Source of the DNA: Alphaproteobacteria bacterium
Lineage (GTDB): Bacteria > Pseudomonadota > Alphaproteobacteria > CAAGCB01 > CAG-977
Assembly (NCBI GenBank): GCA_900768185.1
Contig: CAAGCB010000009.1
Location: forward strand, 62,001-126,000
DNA length: 64,000 nucleotides
Direction: 5' to 3'
A program made the position numbers and the translations under genes. Positions 34,987 to 43,193 of this stretch are shown piece after piece. Below the pieces are notes generated by a model. It saw nothing but the letters and a program-made list of their open reading frames with translations. It had not been told where the DNA came from and did not search any database. The stretch's first letter is position 1, and each line of letters begins with the position of its first letter.

Positions 34987-36348
34987 TTATCTTGTTCCGA
35001 CCGTCTTTTTTTTCGTTTCCGTTTCGCGCAACCGGAACAAGATGTCTTCGGCGCGCAGACGGGCGGGGTCGGTTTCGTTTAATTCGCCGCGGGCGCGTTC
35101 GGCGAACGTCCGCGCCAGCTTTAAATCGCCGGTCGCCAGTCCGTATTCCGCCAAAGCGCAATCCGCCAGCCCTTTTTGTCCCAGTCGTCCGTGAACGATC
35201 GCTTTCAATCGCCAGATTGACGGAAGTTCCGCCGCGATCGGTTCCAAAACGGTCAATTCCTTTCTCGCCCGACGCAAAGCGTCCGCGTCGTCCCGTTCGA
35301 TCAGCGCCTGAACCAGTCCCGCGCGCAACAAGATCGCGTCGGATTGCAGGGAAACCGCTTTTTCATAGGGCGCGACGGCGTCGGCGGCGCGACCGGTTTC
35401 AAACAAAATCTGCCCCTTTAATTCGTAAAAGTACGGATCGTCCGGATAGTCGGCGATCAAGGCGTCGATTTGTTCCAACGCCCGTTTGAACAGTCCGGCG
35501 CGATAATCCGCAATCGCGCGGGCATAACGGGCGGGCAGGCTTTCGTCCGTTTCGGGATAGCGCGCGCGCGTTTTTTCGGGGGAGGACAGAAAAGCGGACA
35601 GTTTGGCTTTAACGCGCCGGAACAAAGCGTTTTCTTGCGCTATTCTCGTCAGATCGGGGGACGGTCGCGTCAGGCGGGTTTGGTTCAAAATCGCCTCCAG
35701 CCGTTCTTTGGCGGCGGGGTGGGAACGCCACAGCGCGAAATCGTCTGTTTGCCCCAGAGATTCTTGGGTTTGAAGCTTGCGCATAATTGTTTCGAATCCC
35801 GAAAAATCATGTCCCGTTTTTTGCAGCAAAGCCGCGGCTGTTTGATCCGCCGCGTTTTCTTCGCTTCGCCGATAGGCGGCGAAAACGCTCCGCATAGATG
35901 AAAAACCGCCGGAAGCCGCCCCGATCGCGGTGTCCGCGCCGCCGCCGACCGCGACCGTCGCCGCGCCCAAAATCATGGATAAAAGCATGCTTCTGCGCGC
36001 TATTTTCATGTTTTCATACATTCTGACGATGTGTCCGCCCGCGATGTGTCCCGTTTCATGCGCCAGCACGGCAATGATTTCCTGCGCGTCGTCCGCGCGC
36101 GTCAGCAGTCCCGTGTGAACGAAAACATGCAGTCCCTTGGCGGCAAAAGCGTTGATGGAATCGTCCTTGACCAAATGGACGGACAGATTTTCCGCGTCCA
36201 ACCCCGCTTTTTCAAACAAAGGTGTCAAATAAAAAGAAACGGCGCGCTCGATTTCGTCGTCGCGCACCAAAGAAAGATTTTGCGCCCGCGCCGTTCCGAC
36301 GCACAGACCGTATAAAAAAAGTCCGGCAATCAAAACGGCGCGACGCAT
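34987..36348 (-). CDS. M48-family metalloprotease with TPR tail (BepA-like)
   Basis: This is a 453-residue periplasmic zinc protease with a signal peptide (LIAGLFLYGLCVGTARA). The M48 domain has VLAHETGHIAGGH (about residue 92-104) and the downstream third ligand in RSEENAADQ. The C-terminal half is built from TPR-like helices (FKRALEQIDALIADYPDDPY, ELKGQILFETGRAADAVAPY). This is the layout of BepA/YfgC, which degrades misassembled outer-membrane proteins. It follows glnA by 12 bases but is probably unrelated in function. Confidence 0.9.
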   Translation of the reverse strand: MRRAVLIAGLFLYGLCVGTARAQNLSLVRDDEIERAVSFYLTPLFEKAGLDAENLSVHLVKDDSINAFAAKGLHVFVHTGLLTRADDAQEIIAVLAHETGHIAGGHIVRMYENMKIARRSMLLSMILGAATVAVGGGADTAIGAASGGFSSMRSVFAAYRRSEENAADQTAAALLQKTGHDFSGFETIMRKLQTQESLGQTDDFALWRSHPAAKERLEAILNQTRLTRPSPDLTRIAQENALFRRVKAKLSAFLSSPEKTRARYPETDESLPARYARAIADYRAGLFKRALEQIDALIADYPDDPYFYELKGQILFETGRAADAVAPYEKAVSLQSDAILLRAGLVQALIERDDADALRRARKELTVLEPIAAELPSIWRLKAIVHGRLGQKGLADCALAEYGLATGDLKLARTFAERARGELNETDPARLRAEDILFRLRETETKKKTVGTR

Positions 36349-36360
36349 GAGATCACCCGA

Positions 36361-37782
36361 TTACAGCGAATAATACATTTTGTATTCAAGCGGATGCGGC
36401 GTTCTGTCGTATTCTTTCAGTTCCGCGCGCTTGACTTCCAGATAGGAATCGATCAGGTCGTCGGTGAACACGTCGCCTTTTTTCAAAAAAGCACGGTCGG
36501 CGTCCAGCGCGTCCAAAGCCTGACGCAAGTCAATGGCGACGGACGGAATATCCTTCAATTCTTCCGGCGGCAGATCGTACAGGTTTTTATCCATCGGATC
36601 GCCCGGGTGAATTTTATTTTCGATTCCGTCCAGTCCCGCCATCATCAAAGCGGCAAAAGCCAGATACGGATTCGCGGTCGGGTCGGGGAAACGGATTTCG
36701 ACGCGTTTCGATTTCGGACCCGAACCGAACGGAATGCGGCAGGACGCGGAACGGTTGCGCGACGAATACGCCAGCAGAACGGGGGCTTCGAATCCCGGAA
36801 CCAGACGTTTATAGCTGTTTGTCGTCGGGTTTGTGAACGCGTTCACGGCGTGGGCGTGCTTGATGACGCCGCCGATGAAATACAGGGCTTTGTCAGACAA
36901 ATCGGCGTATCCCGTTCCGGCGAACAAGGGTTTGCCGCTTTTCCAGAACGACATGTGCGTGTGCATGCCGGAACCGTTGTCGCCCATGACGGGTTTGGGC
37001 ATGAACGTCGCCGTTTTGCCGTAAGCGTCGGCGACGTTGCGCACGACGTATTTGTATTTTTGCAGATTGTCGGCGGTTTCGATCATTTTACCGAACGCGA
37101 ATCCCAGTTCATGCTGGGACGCGGCGACTTCGTGGTGGTGTTTGTCGACGGGCAATCCCATTTGCGCCATGACGGTTAGCATTTCGGCGCGCAGATCGTT
37201 CGCGGAATCGACGGGGGGCAGGGCGAAATAGCCGCCTTTGATGCCGGGACGGTGACCGGAATTGCCGCCCGTGATGTCGGCGTCGGCAAGGTCGTCGCCT
37301 TCAATCGACGAAATTTCAAAAGATATTTTTTCGGGAGCGACGCGGGTTTTGACGCTGTCAAAAACGAAAAATTCGGCTTCCGCGCCGACGAAAACGGTGT
37401 CGGCGACGCCTGTCGACGCCAGATAGGCTTCGGCTTTTTTCGCGGTGGAACGCGGGTCGCGGGAATAAGGCTGTCCCGTAATCGGGTCAACGATGTTGCA
37501 GATGACAAAGGCTGTTTTTTGCGCGGCGAAAGGGTCCAACTGCGTTGTCGTGTAATCGGGTTTCAACAGCATGTCGGATTCGTTGATGGAACACCACCCG
37601 GGCAGGGACGATCCGTCGAACATCAATCCGTCTTCCAGAAAATCTTCGTTCAAAACGGAGTTGTGATAGGCGACATGCTGCCATTTTCCGTTATAGTCCG
37701 TGAAACGAAAATCGACGTAAGCGATTGATTCTTCCGCTACGAAACGCAGCAGACCTTCGGCATCTTTGATGTCATTGACCAT
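36361..37782 (-). CDS. glnA: Glutamine synthetase type I
   Basis: This is the ammonium-assimilating enzyme, a dodecamer in this class. The 473 residues show DGSSLPGW, the metal/ATP stretches (EAEFFVFD; GDNGSGMHTHMSFW), HAHAVNAFTNPTTNSYKRLV, the catalytic NRSASCRIP and the adenylylation site NLYDLPPEE, whose tyrosine is the target of GlnE, present 5 kb away. AAAGGAAAAC precedes the ATG at 37782. It lies 49 bases after glnB, the usual glnBA operon. Confidence 0.97.
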   Translation of the reverse strand: MVNDIKDAEGLLRFVAEESIAYVDFRFTDYNGKWQHVAYHNSVLNEDFLEDGLMFDGSSLPGWCSINESDMLLKPDYTTTQLDPFAAQKTAFVICNIVDPITGQPYSRDPRSTAKKAEAYLASTGVADTVFVGAEAEFFVFDSVKTRVAPEKISFEISSIEGDDLADADITGGNSGHRPGIKGGYFALPPVDSANDLRAEMLTVMAQMGLPVDKHHHEVAASQHELGFAFGKMIETADNLQKYKYVVRNVADAYGKTATFMPKPVMGDNGSGMHTHMSFWKSGKPLFAGTGYADLSDKALYFIGGVIKHAHAVNAFTNPTTNSYKRLVPGFEAPVLLAYSSRNRSASCRIPFGSGPKSKRVEIRFPDPTANPYLAFAALMMAGLDGIENKIHPGDPMDKNLYDLPPEELKDIPSVAIDLRQALDALDADRAFLKKGDVFTDDLIDSYLEVKRAELKEYDRTPHPLEYKMYYSL

Positions 37783-37831
37783 TTTTGTTTTCCTTTTCAA
37801 GAAGCGGCTGGGGTTATGGAAACAGCCTTTG

Positions 37832-38170
37832 TTACAACGCGTCGTCGCCGCGTTCCAGCGTGCGGATGCGGACGGCGTCTTCAACCGGCGACACAAAAAT
37901 TTTCCCGTCGCCGATTTTTCCGGTGCGCGCGGCGGTTACAATCGTTTGAACCACCGTTTCGCACCGTTCGTCCTCGATCACGATTTCCAATTTGACTTTC
38001 GGAACGAAATCGACGACGTATTCGGCGCCGCGGTACAATTCCGCATGCCCTTTCTGGCGACCGTACCCCTTGACTTCGGTGACGGTGATGCCCTGAATGT
38101 CGATTTCCTGCAAAGCGTCTTTGACTTCGTCCAGTTTGAACGGTTTGATGATGGCTTCGATTTTCTTCAT
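37832..38170 (-). CDS. glnB: PII nitrogen regulatory protein
   Basis: PII senses 2-oxoglutarate and ATP/ADP and controls GlnE and other nitrogen targets. The 112-residue protein starts MKKIEAIIKPFKLDEVKDAL and carries the T-loop RQKGHAELYRGAEYVVDF with the uridylylation-type tyrosine, and the C-terminal GDGKIFVSPVEDAVRIRT. GGAGG lies before the ATG at 38170. As first gene of glnB-glnA it should be controlled with glutamine synthetase. A uridylyltransferase gene (glnD) is not in the window. Confidence 0.97.
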   Translation of the reverse strand: MKKIEAIIKPFKLDEVKDALQEIDIQGITVTEVKGYGRQKGHAELYRGAEYVVDFVPKVKLEIVIEDERCETVVQTIVTAARTGKIGDGKIFVSPVEDAVRIRTLERGDDAL

Positions 38171-38189
38171 ACCCGCGCCTCCGCCGGAA

Positions 38190-38218
38190 AAGATACAGGA
38201 AGCCGATGAAAAAGTGAA
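38190..38218 (-). promoter_or_regulatory. Possible sigma-70 promoter of glnBA
   Basis: On the minus strand TTCACT (38218-38213) and TATCTT (38195-38190) are 17 bases apart, but the -10 box is only about 20 bases before the start. I saw no clear sigma-54 (GG-N10-GC) site. Confidence 0.4.
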
Positions 38219-38275
38219 ATGAATTTTCCAAAAAAATGCGACGGTCACGCGTAAAAAGGCGGAACGCTTATCCCG

Positions 38276-38512
38276 TCAGCGTTCTTTCCCGCCGGATTGA
38301 ACGGTCTTGACGGCGGTGACGTCGGCATCGCGCCGTTGTCGCGATGACAGACGGTTCAGCCGTTCCATCAAAGCGGCTCGCGGTTTCGGCGTTTCGGAAA
38401 CTGTTTTTTCGCCCGCCTCTTGCAAGCTCCGCATCTGCAGGCGGCGCGTTGTTTTCAATGACCTGCTGACAGCCCGCCGACAAACAGGGCGGATAAATTC
38501 CCGACGGCGCAA
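38276..38512 (-). pseudogene. Possible 3' remnant of an effector-like gene
   Basis: An open frame whose last 40 residues (TPKPRAALMERLNRLSSRQR and on, ending SGGKER) resemble the tails of the metallopeptidase at 38534-39595 (SLMEQLRQKQNEK... ending SGKDGNSR) and of the 441-residue protein (SLMKSLSTL). Its first part is just the translation of the duplicated tRNA-promoter repeat. I read it as the decayed end of an earlier gene copy. The rest of 38171-38533 holds the glnB promoter and this repeat; I see no intact gene. Confidence 0.35.
38461..38509 (+). repeat. Copy 1 of duplicated tRNA-His promoter region
   Basis: This stretch matches 39712-39759 at 43 positions with five substitutions and one inserted base; all five differences are A/T to G/C transitions. 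Similarity fades over another 17 bases to the left. The -35 and -10 equivalents are CTGACA and CGGATA with an 18-base spacer, so the copy is probably a dead promoter. Confidence 0.8.
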
Positions 38513-38541
38513 TCGCTTCGGTTTGTCGGAGCGTCAGCGCG
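38506..38541 (+). pseudogene. Decayed tRNA-His 5' fragment
   Basis: Directly after the promoter copy, 22 of 36 bases match the first 36 bases of tRNA-His without gaps, including GGCG at the start and GAGCGTC at the D-stem. Its end overlaps the stop of the metallopeptidase gene. It cannot fold as a tRNA. Confidence 0.5.
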
Positions 38542-39595
38542 AATTGCCGTCCTTGCCGCTCCACCGGACGCCGGGTTCAAAGAACGTTTGATTTTGTTTT
38601 TCGTTTTGTTTTTGCCGCAACTGTTCCATCAGCGATGTTTTTTTGCGTTGTTCGACGCGTTCCTGCCGTTTCCGCATGCTTTCGTCGTGTTCCAACCGCT
38701 GTTCATAGGCGGAAACGGGAGCCATTGTCAGCAACGACATATCCCGTTTCGATCCCGTCAGAACCGCATAGTTGTTCATGGTTGACTGGATTTCGTTGCG
38801 GGTTCCGACTTCTATGCTGCGGACATAGACATTTTGCAGGTCTTCCTCTGTAATATAGGGTTTTCCTTTGTATGAACAGAATTTCATGATGTCCGCGTCG
38901 GAAATGGTCATTGTAAATTCGTTGCGCCGTCCGCAGGTTGCCGCGTAATCGGCGCGTTTGATGATGCTTTGTCCGTAATGGTTGTCGTAAAACCGCATGA
39001 CGTCGGGCTGTTTGTAAAAATCCAGATACGTTTTTCGCAAGGCTTCCTCTTGCGTCGCGCCGTCGTCCACGGCTTGGTTGAATGTTTTAAGCGTTTTGTT
39101 CGGCAATTTCATTTCCGCGTCGTAAATTTCCGGCGCGTAATCGTCGCACTGATGGATAAACATCGCTGCCTTTGCGAACGCGTCGGCTTCCATCGCGCGG
39201 GCGCGTTTCAGCTGGGATTCGGCGGTGAACGCGGAAAGTCCGATGTCTTTCGCGGGGTTGTGTTCGTTTTGCAGAGAGTGGGTCGCTTCGTGGACAAGGG
39301 TGGCGGGCAGAAGTTTGTCCGATACGTTTGGATTTAAAAGGATTTTGTCGCCGGTGAAACAGCCGGCTTTGTCTGTGAAAGTTTCAAAACCGAATTTGCG
39401 CGGCGGCTGTTGTTTCGCTACCGCCATCAGCGTTTCCCGTCCGGCGGGAACATTCATGACCGTGTTGACGATTTTGCGGAAACGGGCGATTTCCTCTTTC
39501 GCTTTTTCGGGGCAGGACGGAACAAAACCGTCAAGAATAGCTCTTTTCGCTTTGTAAAAATCGTTGTTGTTGATGCTGATTTTTTCGAAATCCAT
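38534..39595 (-). CDS. Putative zinc metallopeptidase, effector-like
   Basis: This 353-residue protein has no signal peptide. It carries LVHEATHSLQ (HExxH at residues 102-106) and a possible third ligand Glu136 in MEADAFAKA, the arrangement of gluzincin-like peptidases. The middle is helical with a basic, glutamine-rich tail (KTSLMEQLRQKQNEKQNQ). It resembles, by motif only, putative metallopeptidase domains of unknown function in host-associated Alphaproteobacteria. The gene lies alone between two copies of the tRNA-His promoter. The ATG at 39595 has AGGAGGC upstream. Secretion and target are unknown. Confidence 0.68.
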   Translation of the reverse strand: MDFEKISINNNDFYKAKRAILDGFVPSCPEKAKEEIARFRKIVNTVMNVPAGRETLMAVAKQQPPRKFGFETFTDKAGCFTGDKILLNPNVSDKLLPATLVHEATHSLQNEHNPAKDIGLSAFTAESQLKRARAMEADAFAKAAMFIHQCDDYAPEIYDAEMKLPNKTLKTFNQAVDDGATQEEALRKTYLDFYKQPDVMRFYDNHYGQSIIKRADYAATCGRRNEFTMTISDADIMKFCSYKGKPYITEEDLQNVYVRSIEVGTRNEIQSTMNNYAVLTGSKRDMSLLTMAPVSAYEQRLEHDESMRKRQERVEQRKKTSLMEQLRQKQNEKQNQTFFEPGVRWSGKDGNSR

Positions 39596-39711
39596 GCGCC
39601 GCCTCCTTTACAAAAACCGTGCGTATTCTAGCATAAAAAAAGTCGTTTTTCAATCGGGACGGAAAAACGCGACGCCGCGTTCGGCGCGAACCGGAATCCT
39701 TTTTTGAAATA

Positions 39712-39759
39712 ACCTGTTGACAACCGCCGACAAACAGGGTAGATAAATTCCCGATGGCG
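39712..39759 (+). repeat. Copy 2 of the duplicated region (functional tRNA-His promoter)
   Basis: Partner of the repeat at 38461-38509, 1250 bases away in the same orientation. This copy keeps consensus promoter boxes and runs into the intact tRNA. Confidence 0.8.
39717..39745 (+). promoter_or_regulatory. Promoter of tRNA-His
   Basis: TTGACA (39717-39722) and TAGATA (39740-39745) have a 17-base spacer, and the tRNA begins 11 bases later. Confidence 0.75.
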
Positions 39760-39833
39760 AAAGTAGCTCAGTTGGTTAGAGCGTCGGATTGTGGTTCCGG
39801 ATGTCGTGAGTTCGAATCTCATCTTTCGCCCCA
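39756..39833 (+). tRNA. tRNA-His (anticodon GUG)
   Basis: The tRNA has the histidine-specific extra G(-1) opposite C73, acceptor GCGAAAG/CTTTCGC, anticodon loop TTGTGGT (GTG), T-loop TTCGAAT and an encoded CCA. Confidence 0.95.
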
Positions 39834-39835
39834 TT

Positions 39836-39865
39836 AAAAAGCCCTTGGATTTCAAGGGCTTTTTT
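39836..39865. terminator. Shared terminator of tRNA-His and the AsmA/YhdP-like gene
   Basis: AAAAAGCCCTTG pairs with CAAGGGCTTTTT around ATTT-type loop sequence. The last codons of the convergent gene (QQKSP-stop) are encoded inside the stem. Confidence 0.85.
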
Positions 39866-42800
39866 GCTGTCCGGTTGAAACGGGCGCGGGTTCGCGATTC
39901 AAGTCGTCGTTTAATTCCTTGATGGTTGCCGGTTCGGGCGGTTTGACGGCGGAAACGGACGGGGCGGAAAAACGGGGCTGTTCGGGCGGGGCGTTCAGAC
40001 TGGCGTCCGAATCGTCGTGTCCGATGCCGAACAGCGAACGGACGGCGCCGGGCGCCAAAGCCGAAAACGCGTTCACGGACACGTCGGGCGACGGCAGTTT
40101 TCCTTTGACCGTATAGGTGGGGGCGATCAGACCGCCGCCTTTTTCACCCGAAAAGATCTTGCCGATCAGGGGGATTTTTCCTAAAAAGCTGTTGATTGTG
40201 TAAAACGGGATTATTGAACCGCGAAAATTCATGTATCCCGTGTTGCGGTAATATTTTCCGTTCAGCGTGATACCCAGCGACGCCCCCGCCACGACGCCGT
40301 CCGAAACGGTCACGCTTTCGTTGTTTGATGAAAACGGAATGTCGGCGTGGTCGAAAAACAGACCTTCGCCGCGCAGGGTGTCGATGATGCCGGTCAACGA
40401 TGTCAACGTCAAAATTTTGACCAGAGTCTGCTGTTCTTCCAGATAAAAATTCGACACGTCCAGTGTTCCCGTCGAACCGACGCCCCGCGTGTACACGCTG
40501 CTCAGCTTCAATTCCCCGCCCTTGACGGTTGAAATGTAGTCCAACGCTTTCAAGGTGTAGCCCGCGTCTTTCGATGTCATGGAAACGTCGTATTTATCAG
40601 GGGCTTCCGTCGGGGTCAGCGTCAAAACCAGCGGCACTTTCTGTTCACCGACGAAACCTTGCGCGCTCATGCTTTTCCAGCCGTTTTGATAGACGGCTGA
40701 AAAAGTGTTGTTTTCGGCGTATCCGTCGCGGCTGAGCCACATTTTCCCGATGTCGGCGCGAAAGTTCAGGATTCTGTCTGAATTGTTCCCGTCGCCGTTT
40801 GACTTTGCGGAAAAGGACGTTCCCTTGCTCATCAATCCGGAAAAATCGATGGCGGAACCCGTCAGATCGAAATCGATCGAATCGGGGGTGAAGGCGATAT
40901 GCAGTGCGGCGTTCGTCCTTTCCGTGTGCACGGGAAAAAGGTCGATCGCGTCGACGGCGCCGTTCTTGAACGTCAGCGTTCCTTTAATATCCGTGTTGTT
41001 CGCGTCGGTCAGTTCGATGACGGGAATGCTTTGCGGCGTGCCGTGCGCCATGTTCATTCGCATAAAGGCTTTCCCTGCCGTTTTCGGAGGTTTCGACCAG
41101 CCGATTTCCCGCATGTCGACGGCGGCGTTCGTCAGATTGCTTGAAATTTCCAAAACGCCCGTAGCGTCGTGTTTCAAAACCAATCTCAAATCGGTCGGCG
41201 TCATGCCGCCGACGGCGGGCATGGTGAACAGCGGATAGTTCAAATAAGCGCGCGCGCGGTCGTTCAAATCGACGTGCAGGAAAATATCCGTCGCCGTTTC
41301 TTTTGCTTTATCGAAGCTCTGCGACAGCGTGTATTTCGCCGTTGCCGAATAAAACAGCGCCGTCCCCCGCAAAAGCAGATCGCGGTCGTTCAAATCGACG
41401 TGCAGAATGGCGTCTTGCAATCCGAGCCCCAAAGCGATGTCGGAAACGTCGGCGTTGCGCACGTCGGCGTCGACTTTGATTTTCAGCTGATCGACGGTTT
41501 GAAACGCGTCGCCCAAAGGAAAGTCCAGCTTTAAATTGCCGCTTGCCGTTCCCGTTGTTTGATCGGGGGATATGCCGACGCTTTTCATCAGTTCCAGCGC
41601 GGGAAAATCGATGATTTTCAAAACGTCGCGCGCGTCGCCCGTCAAATTCATGTCCATCGCGGCGCGGGAAACCGGTTTCGTCAAATCCAAAAACGAAAAA
41701 GTCCCGCCCGCCGCGGCGTTCACGCTGAAAGTGTGTCCTTCCGAAACCGTGATGACGATGGCGTCGCGTGAAAACAGCAGGTTTCCCGAAACGTCGTTCA
41801 CGGGCGGCATGCCGTCCAAATAGGCGACGTTCGTTTTCGTGACGTTGACCGTGCCGTCGACTTTGTCCGCGTCGACGCCCGCCTGATTTTCCAATCCCTT
41901 GAAATGCAGGGAAAACTTCGCGTCGTCAATGACGCCGCCCGTCATGTTGCGCTTGACCCAGTCATGAACGTCCGTGCCGATGGACGCGGGCCAGTAATCG
42001 GGCAGCATGTCCACCGGAATGTTGGTCGCTTCCGCGTTAAAATCGGCGGATATTTTTGCCCAGCTGCCCGTGTCGACGGCTTCGCCGATGCCGGATACCA
42101 AAAAGCTGCCGCGCGCCGTGCCGCCGTTTTGCAGAAGCAGATCGAAATCCGTAATGTCGAACCGATTGACGGAATCATACAAAGATCCCGTTATCGAAAA
42201 ACGGCGGAGGTTGTAGCGCGCGGAAACGGGGGCAGGCAGGTTCACGATTCCTTCGCCGCCCGTAATCGCAAAGTCGATGCCGGAAAGCGTCGGACGCCAG
42301 TTCTTTGACGATCCGTGCGCGAACGGCGTCAAATCCAGCTGCGTATTCAGCTTGACGCTGACGGGAGTGGTGAAGTTTTTCAAATACGCGTATTTTTGCG
42401 CCGCGCGGGAATTGGTCAAATCCAAATTGTCAACCGTGACGGACAGGTCGATCTTGTTGTCTTTGCCGCGGCGTTTCCATTTGCCGCCCAATTTGATGTC
42501 CAACGGTTTTCCGTTCTGCATTTTCAGCGACAGGTTCCCGCGCAGGCGTTTTTTTCCGAACCGGCGGGAATAGGTCAGGTTCACGGACGGAAAATCCCAA
42601 ACGGCGCCGTGCCGAACGTCCGTGATTTTGACGACCGCGTCGACCAGCGAAAATTCGTTCAGATGCGTTTCGCGGCGCAGCAGGTGCACCAGTGTTTCCG
42701 GGGAAAAATCGCTTTCGGATTCGACGGTTTCCGGAACGTCGTCGTTTGTCAGCCTTAGGTGCAGATAGGGTTTGTAAATCGCCAGCGACCGCGGGGCGAC

Positions 42801-43136
42801 CGTTCCTTCCGCCAAAGCGGCAAGACTGAACGATGTCGCAATTTTCGGGACGGAAAGCACCAGCTGTTTGTCGGCGTCAAACGCCTTGAAATCCGTAACG
42901 ACGAATTCAATCGGTCGTTTGAAGCCGCCCCAGCGCATTTGCGCCGATCCGACGCGCGTTTCGGCGATCATGTCGGACGGCGCGGCGGCTTGCGTCAGAT
43001 AGGGGACGTAGGCGTCGATGTTGATCGGTCCTTTGTGCAAACGCCAGAAAAACGCGCCGATGCCGATCAGGACGGCAAGAACCGCCGCCTGAAACACAAT
43101 CAAAACATATCTGAAAAACTTGCGCAAAGTCTTCAA
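39852..43136 (-). CDS. YhdP-like AsmA-family envelope protein
   Basis: This is a 1094-residue protein with one N-terminal membrane anchor (VLIVFQAAVLAVLIGIGAFF) and a long periplasmic beta-rich body. Its C-terminal region (VSDGVVAGASLGITLNG, then YTINSFLGKIPLIGKIFSG and APTYTVKGKLPSPDVSVN) is typical of the AsmA_2/DUF3971 proteins such as YhdP. Those proteins are thought to form hydrophobic grooves that carry phospholipids to the outer membrane. The last 60 residues are proline-rich. It is divergent from glnE (57 bases between starts) and ends within the tRNA-His terminator. Confidence 0.85.
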   Translation of the reverse strand: MKTLRKFFRYVLIVFQAAVLAVLIGIGAFFWRLHKGPINIDAYVPYLTQAAAPSDMIAETRVGSAQMRWGGFKRPIEFVVTDFKAFDADKQLVLSVPKIATSFSLAALAEGTVAPRSLAIYKPYLHLRLTNDDVPETVESESDFSPETLVHLLRRETHLNEFSLVDAVVKITDVRHGAVWDFPSVNLTYSRRFGKKRLRGNLSLKMQNGKPLDIKLGGKWKRRGKDNKIDLSVTVDNLDLTNSRAAQKYAYLKNFTTPVSVKLNTQLDLTPFAHGSSKNWRPTLSGIDFAITGGEGIVNLPAPVSARYNLRRFSITGSLYDSVNRFDITDFDLLLQNGGTARGSFLVSGIGEAVDTGSWAKISADFNAEATNIPVDMLPDYWPASIGTDVHDWVKRNMTGGVIDDAKFSLHFKGLENQAGVDADKVDGTVNVTKTNVAYLDGMPPVNDVSGNLLFSRDAIVITVSEGHTFSVNAAAGGTFSFLDLTKPVSRAAMDMNLTGDARDVLKIIDFPALELMKSVGISPDQTTGTASGNLKLDFPLGDAFQTVDQLKIKVDADVRNADVSDIALGLGLQDAILHVDLNDRDLLLRGTALFYSATAKYTLSQSFDKAKETATDIFLHVDLNDRARAYLNYPLFTMPAVGGMTPTDLRLVLKHDATGVLEISSNLTNAAVDMREIGWSKPPKTAGKAFMRMNMAHGTPQSIPVIELTDANNTDIKGTLTFKNGAVDAIDLFPVHTERTNAALHIAFTPDSIDFDLTGSAIDFSGLMSKGTSFSAKSNGDGNNSDRILNFRADIGKMWLSRDGYAENNTFSAVYQNGWKSMSAQGFVGEQKVPLVLTLTPTEAPDKYDVSMTSKDAGYTLKALDYISTVKGGELKLSSVYTRGVGSTGTLDVSNFYLEEQQTLVKILTLTSLTGIIDTLRGEGLFFDHADIPFSSNNESVTVSDGVVAGASLGITLNGKYYRNTGYMNFRGSIIPFYTINSFLGKIPLIGKIFSGEKGGGLIAPTYTVKGKLPSPDVSVNAFSALAPGAVRSLFGIGHDDSDASLNAPPEQPRFSAPSVSAVKPPEPATIKELNDDLNREPAPVSTGQQKSP

Positions 43137-43193
43137 ACCCCTTAAAACAGATTCCGAATATAGAATCTCCGTTCCGTTCTTTCCACAAAGAAG

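Noticed and set aside
38307..38591. Plus-strand frame of 94 codons across the duplicated repeat
   Set aside because: It overlaps the promoter copy and the 3' end of the metallopeptidase gene and shows no protein-like features.
39628..39855. Minus-strand frame of 75 codons over tRNA-His
   Set aside because: It is only the translation of the tRNA and its promoter; its PVCRR segment recurs at 38276-38512 because the DNA is duplicated.
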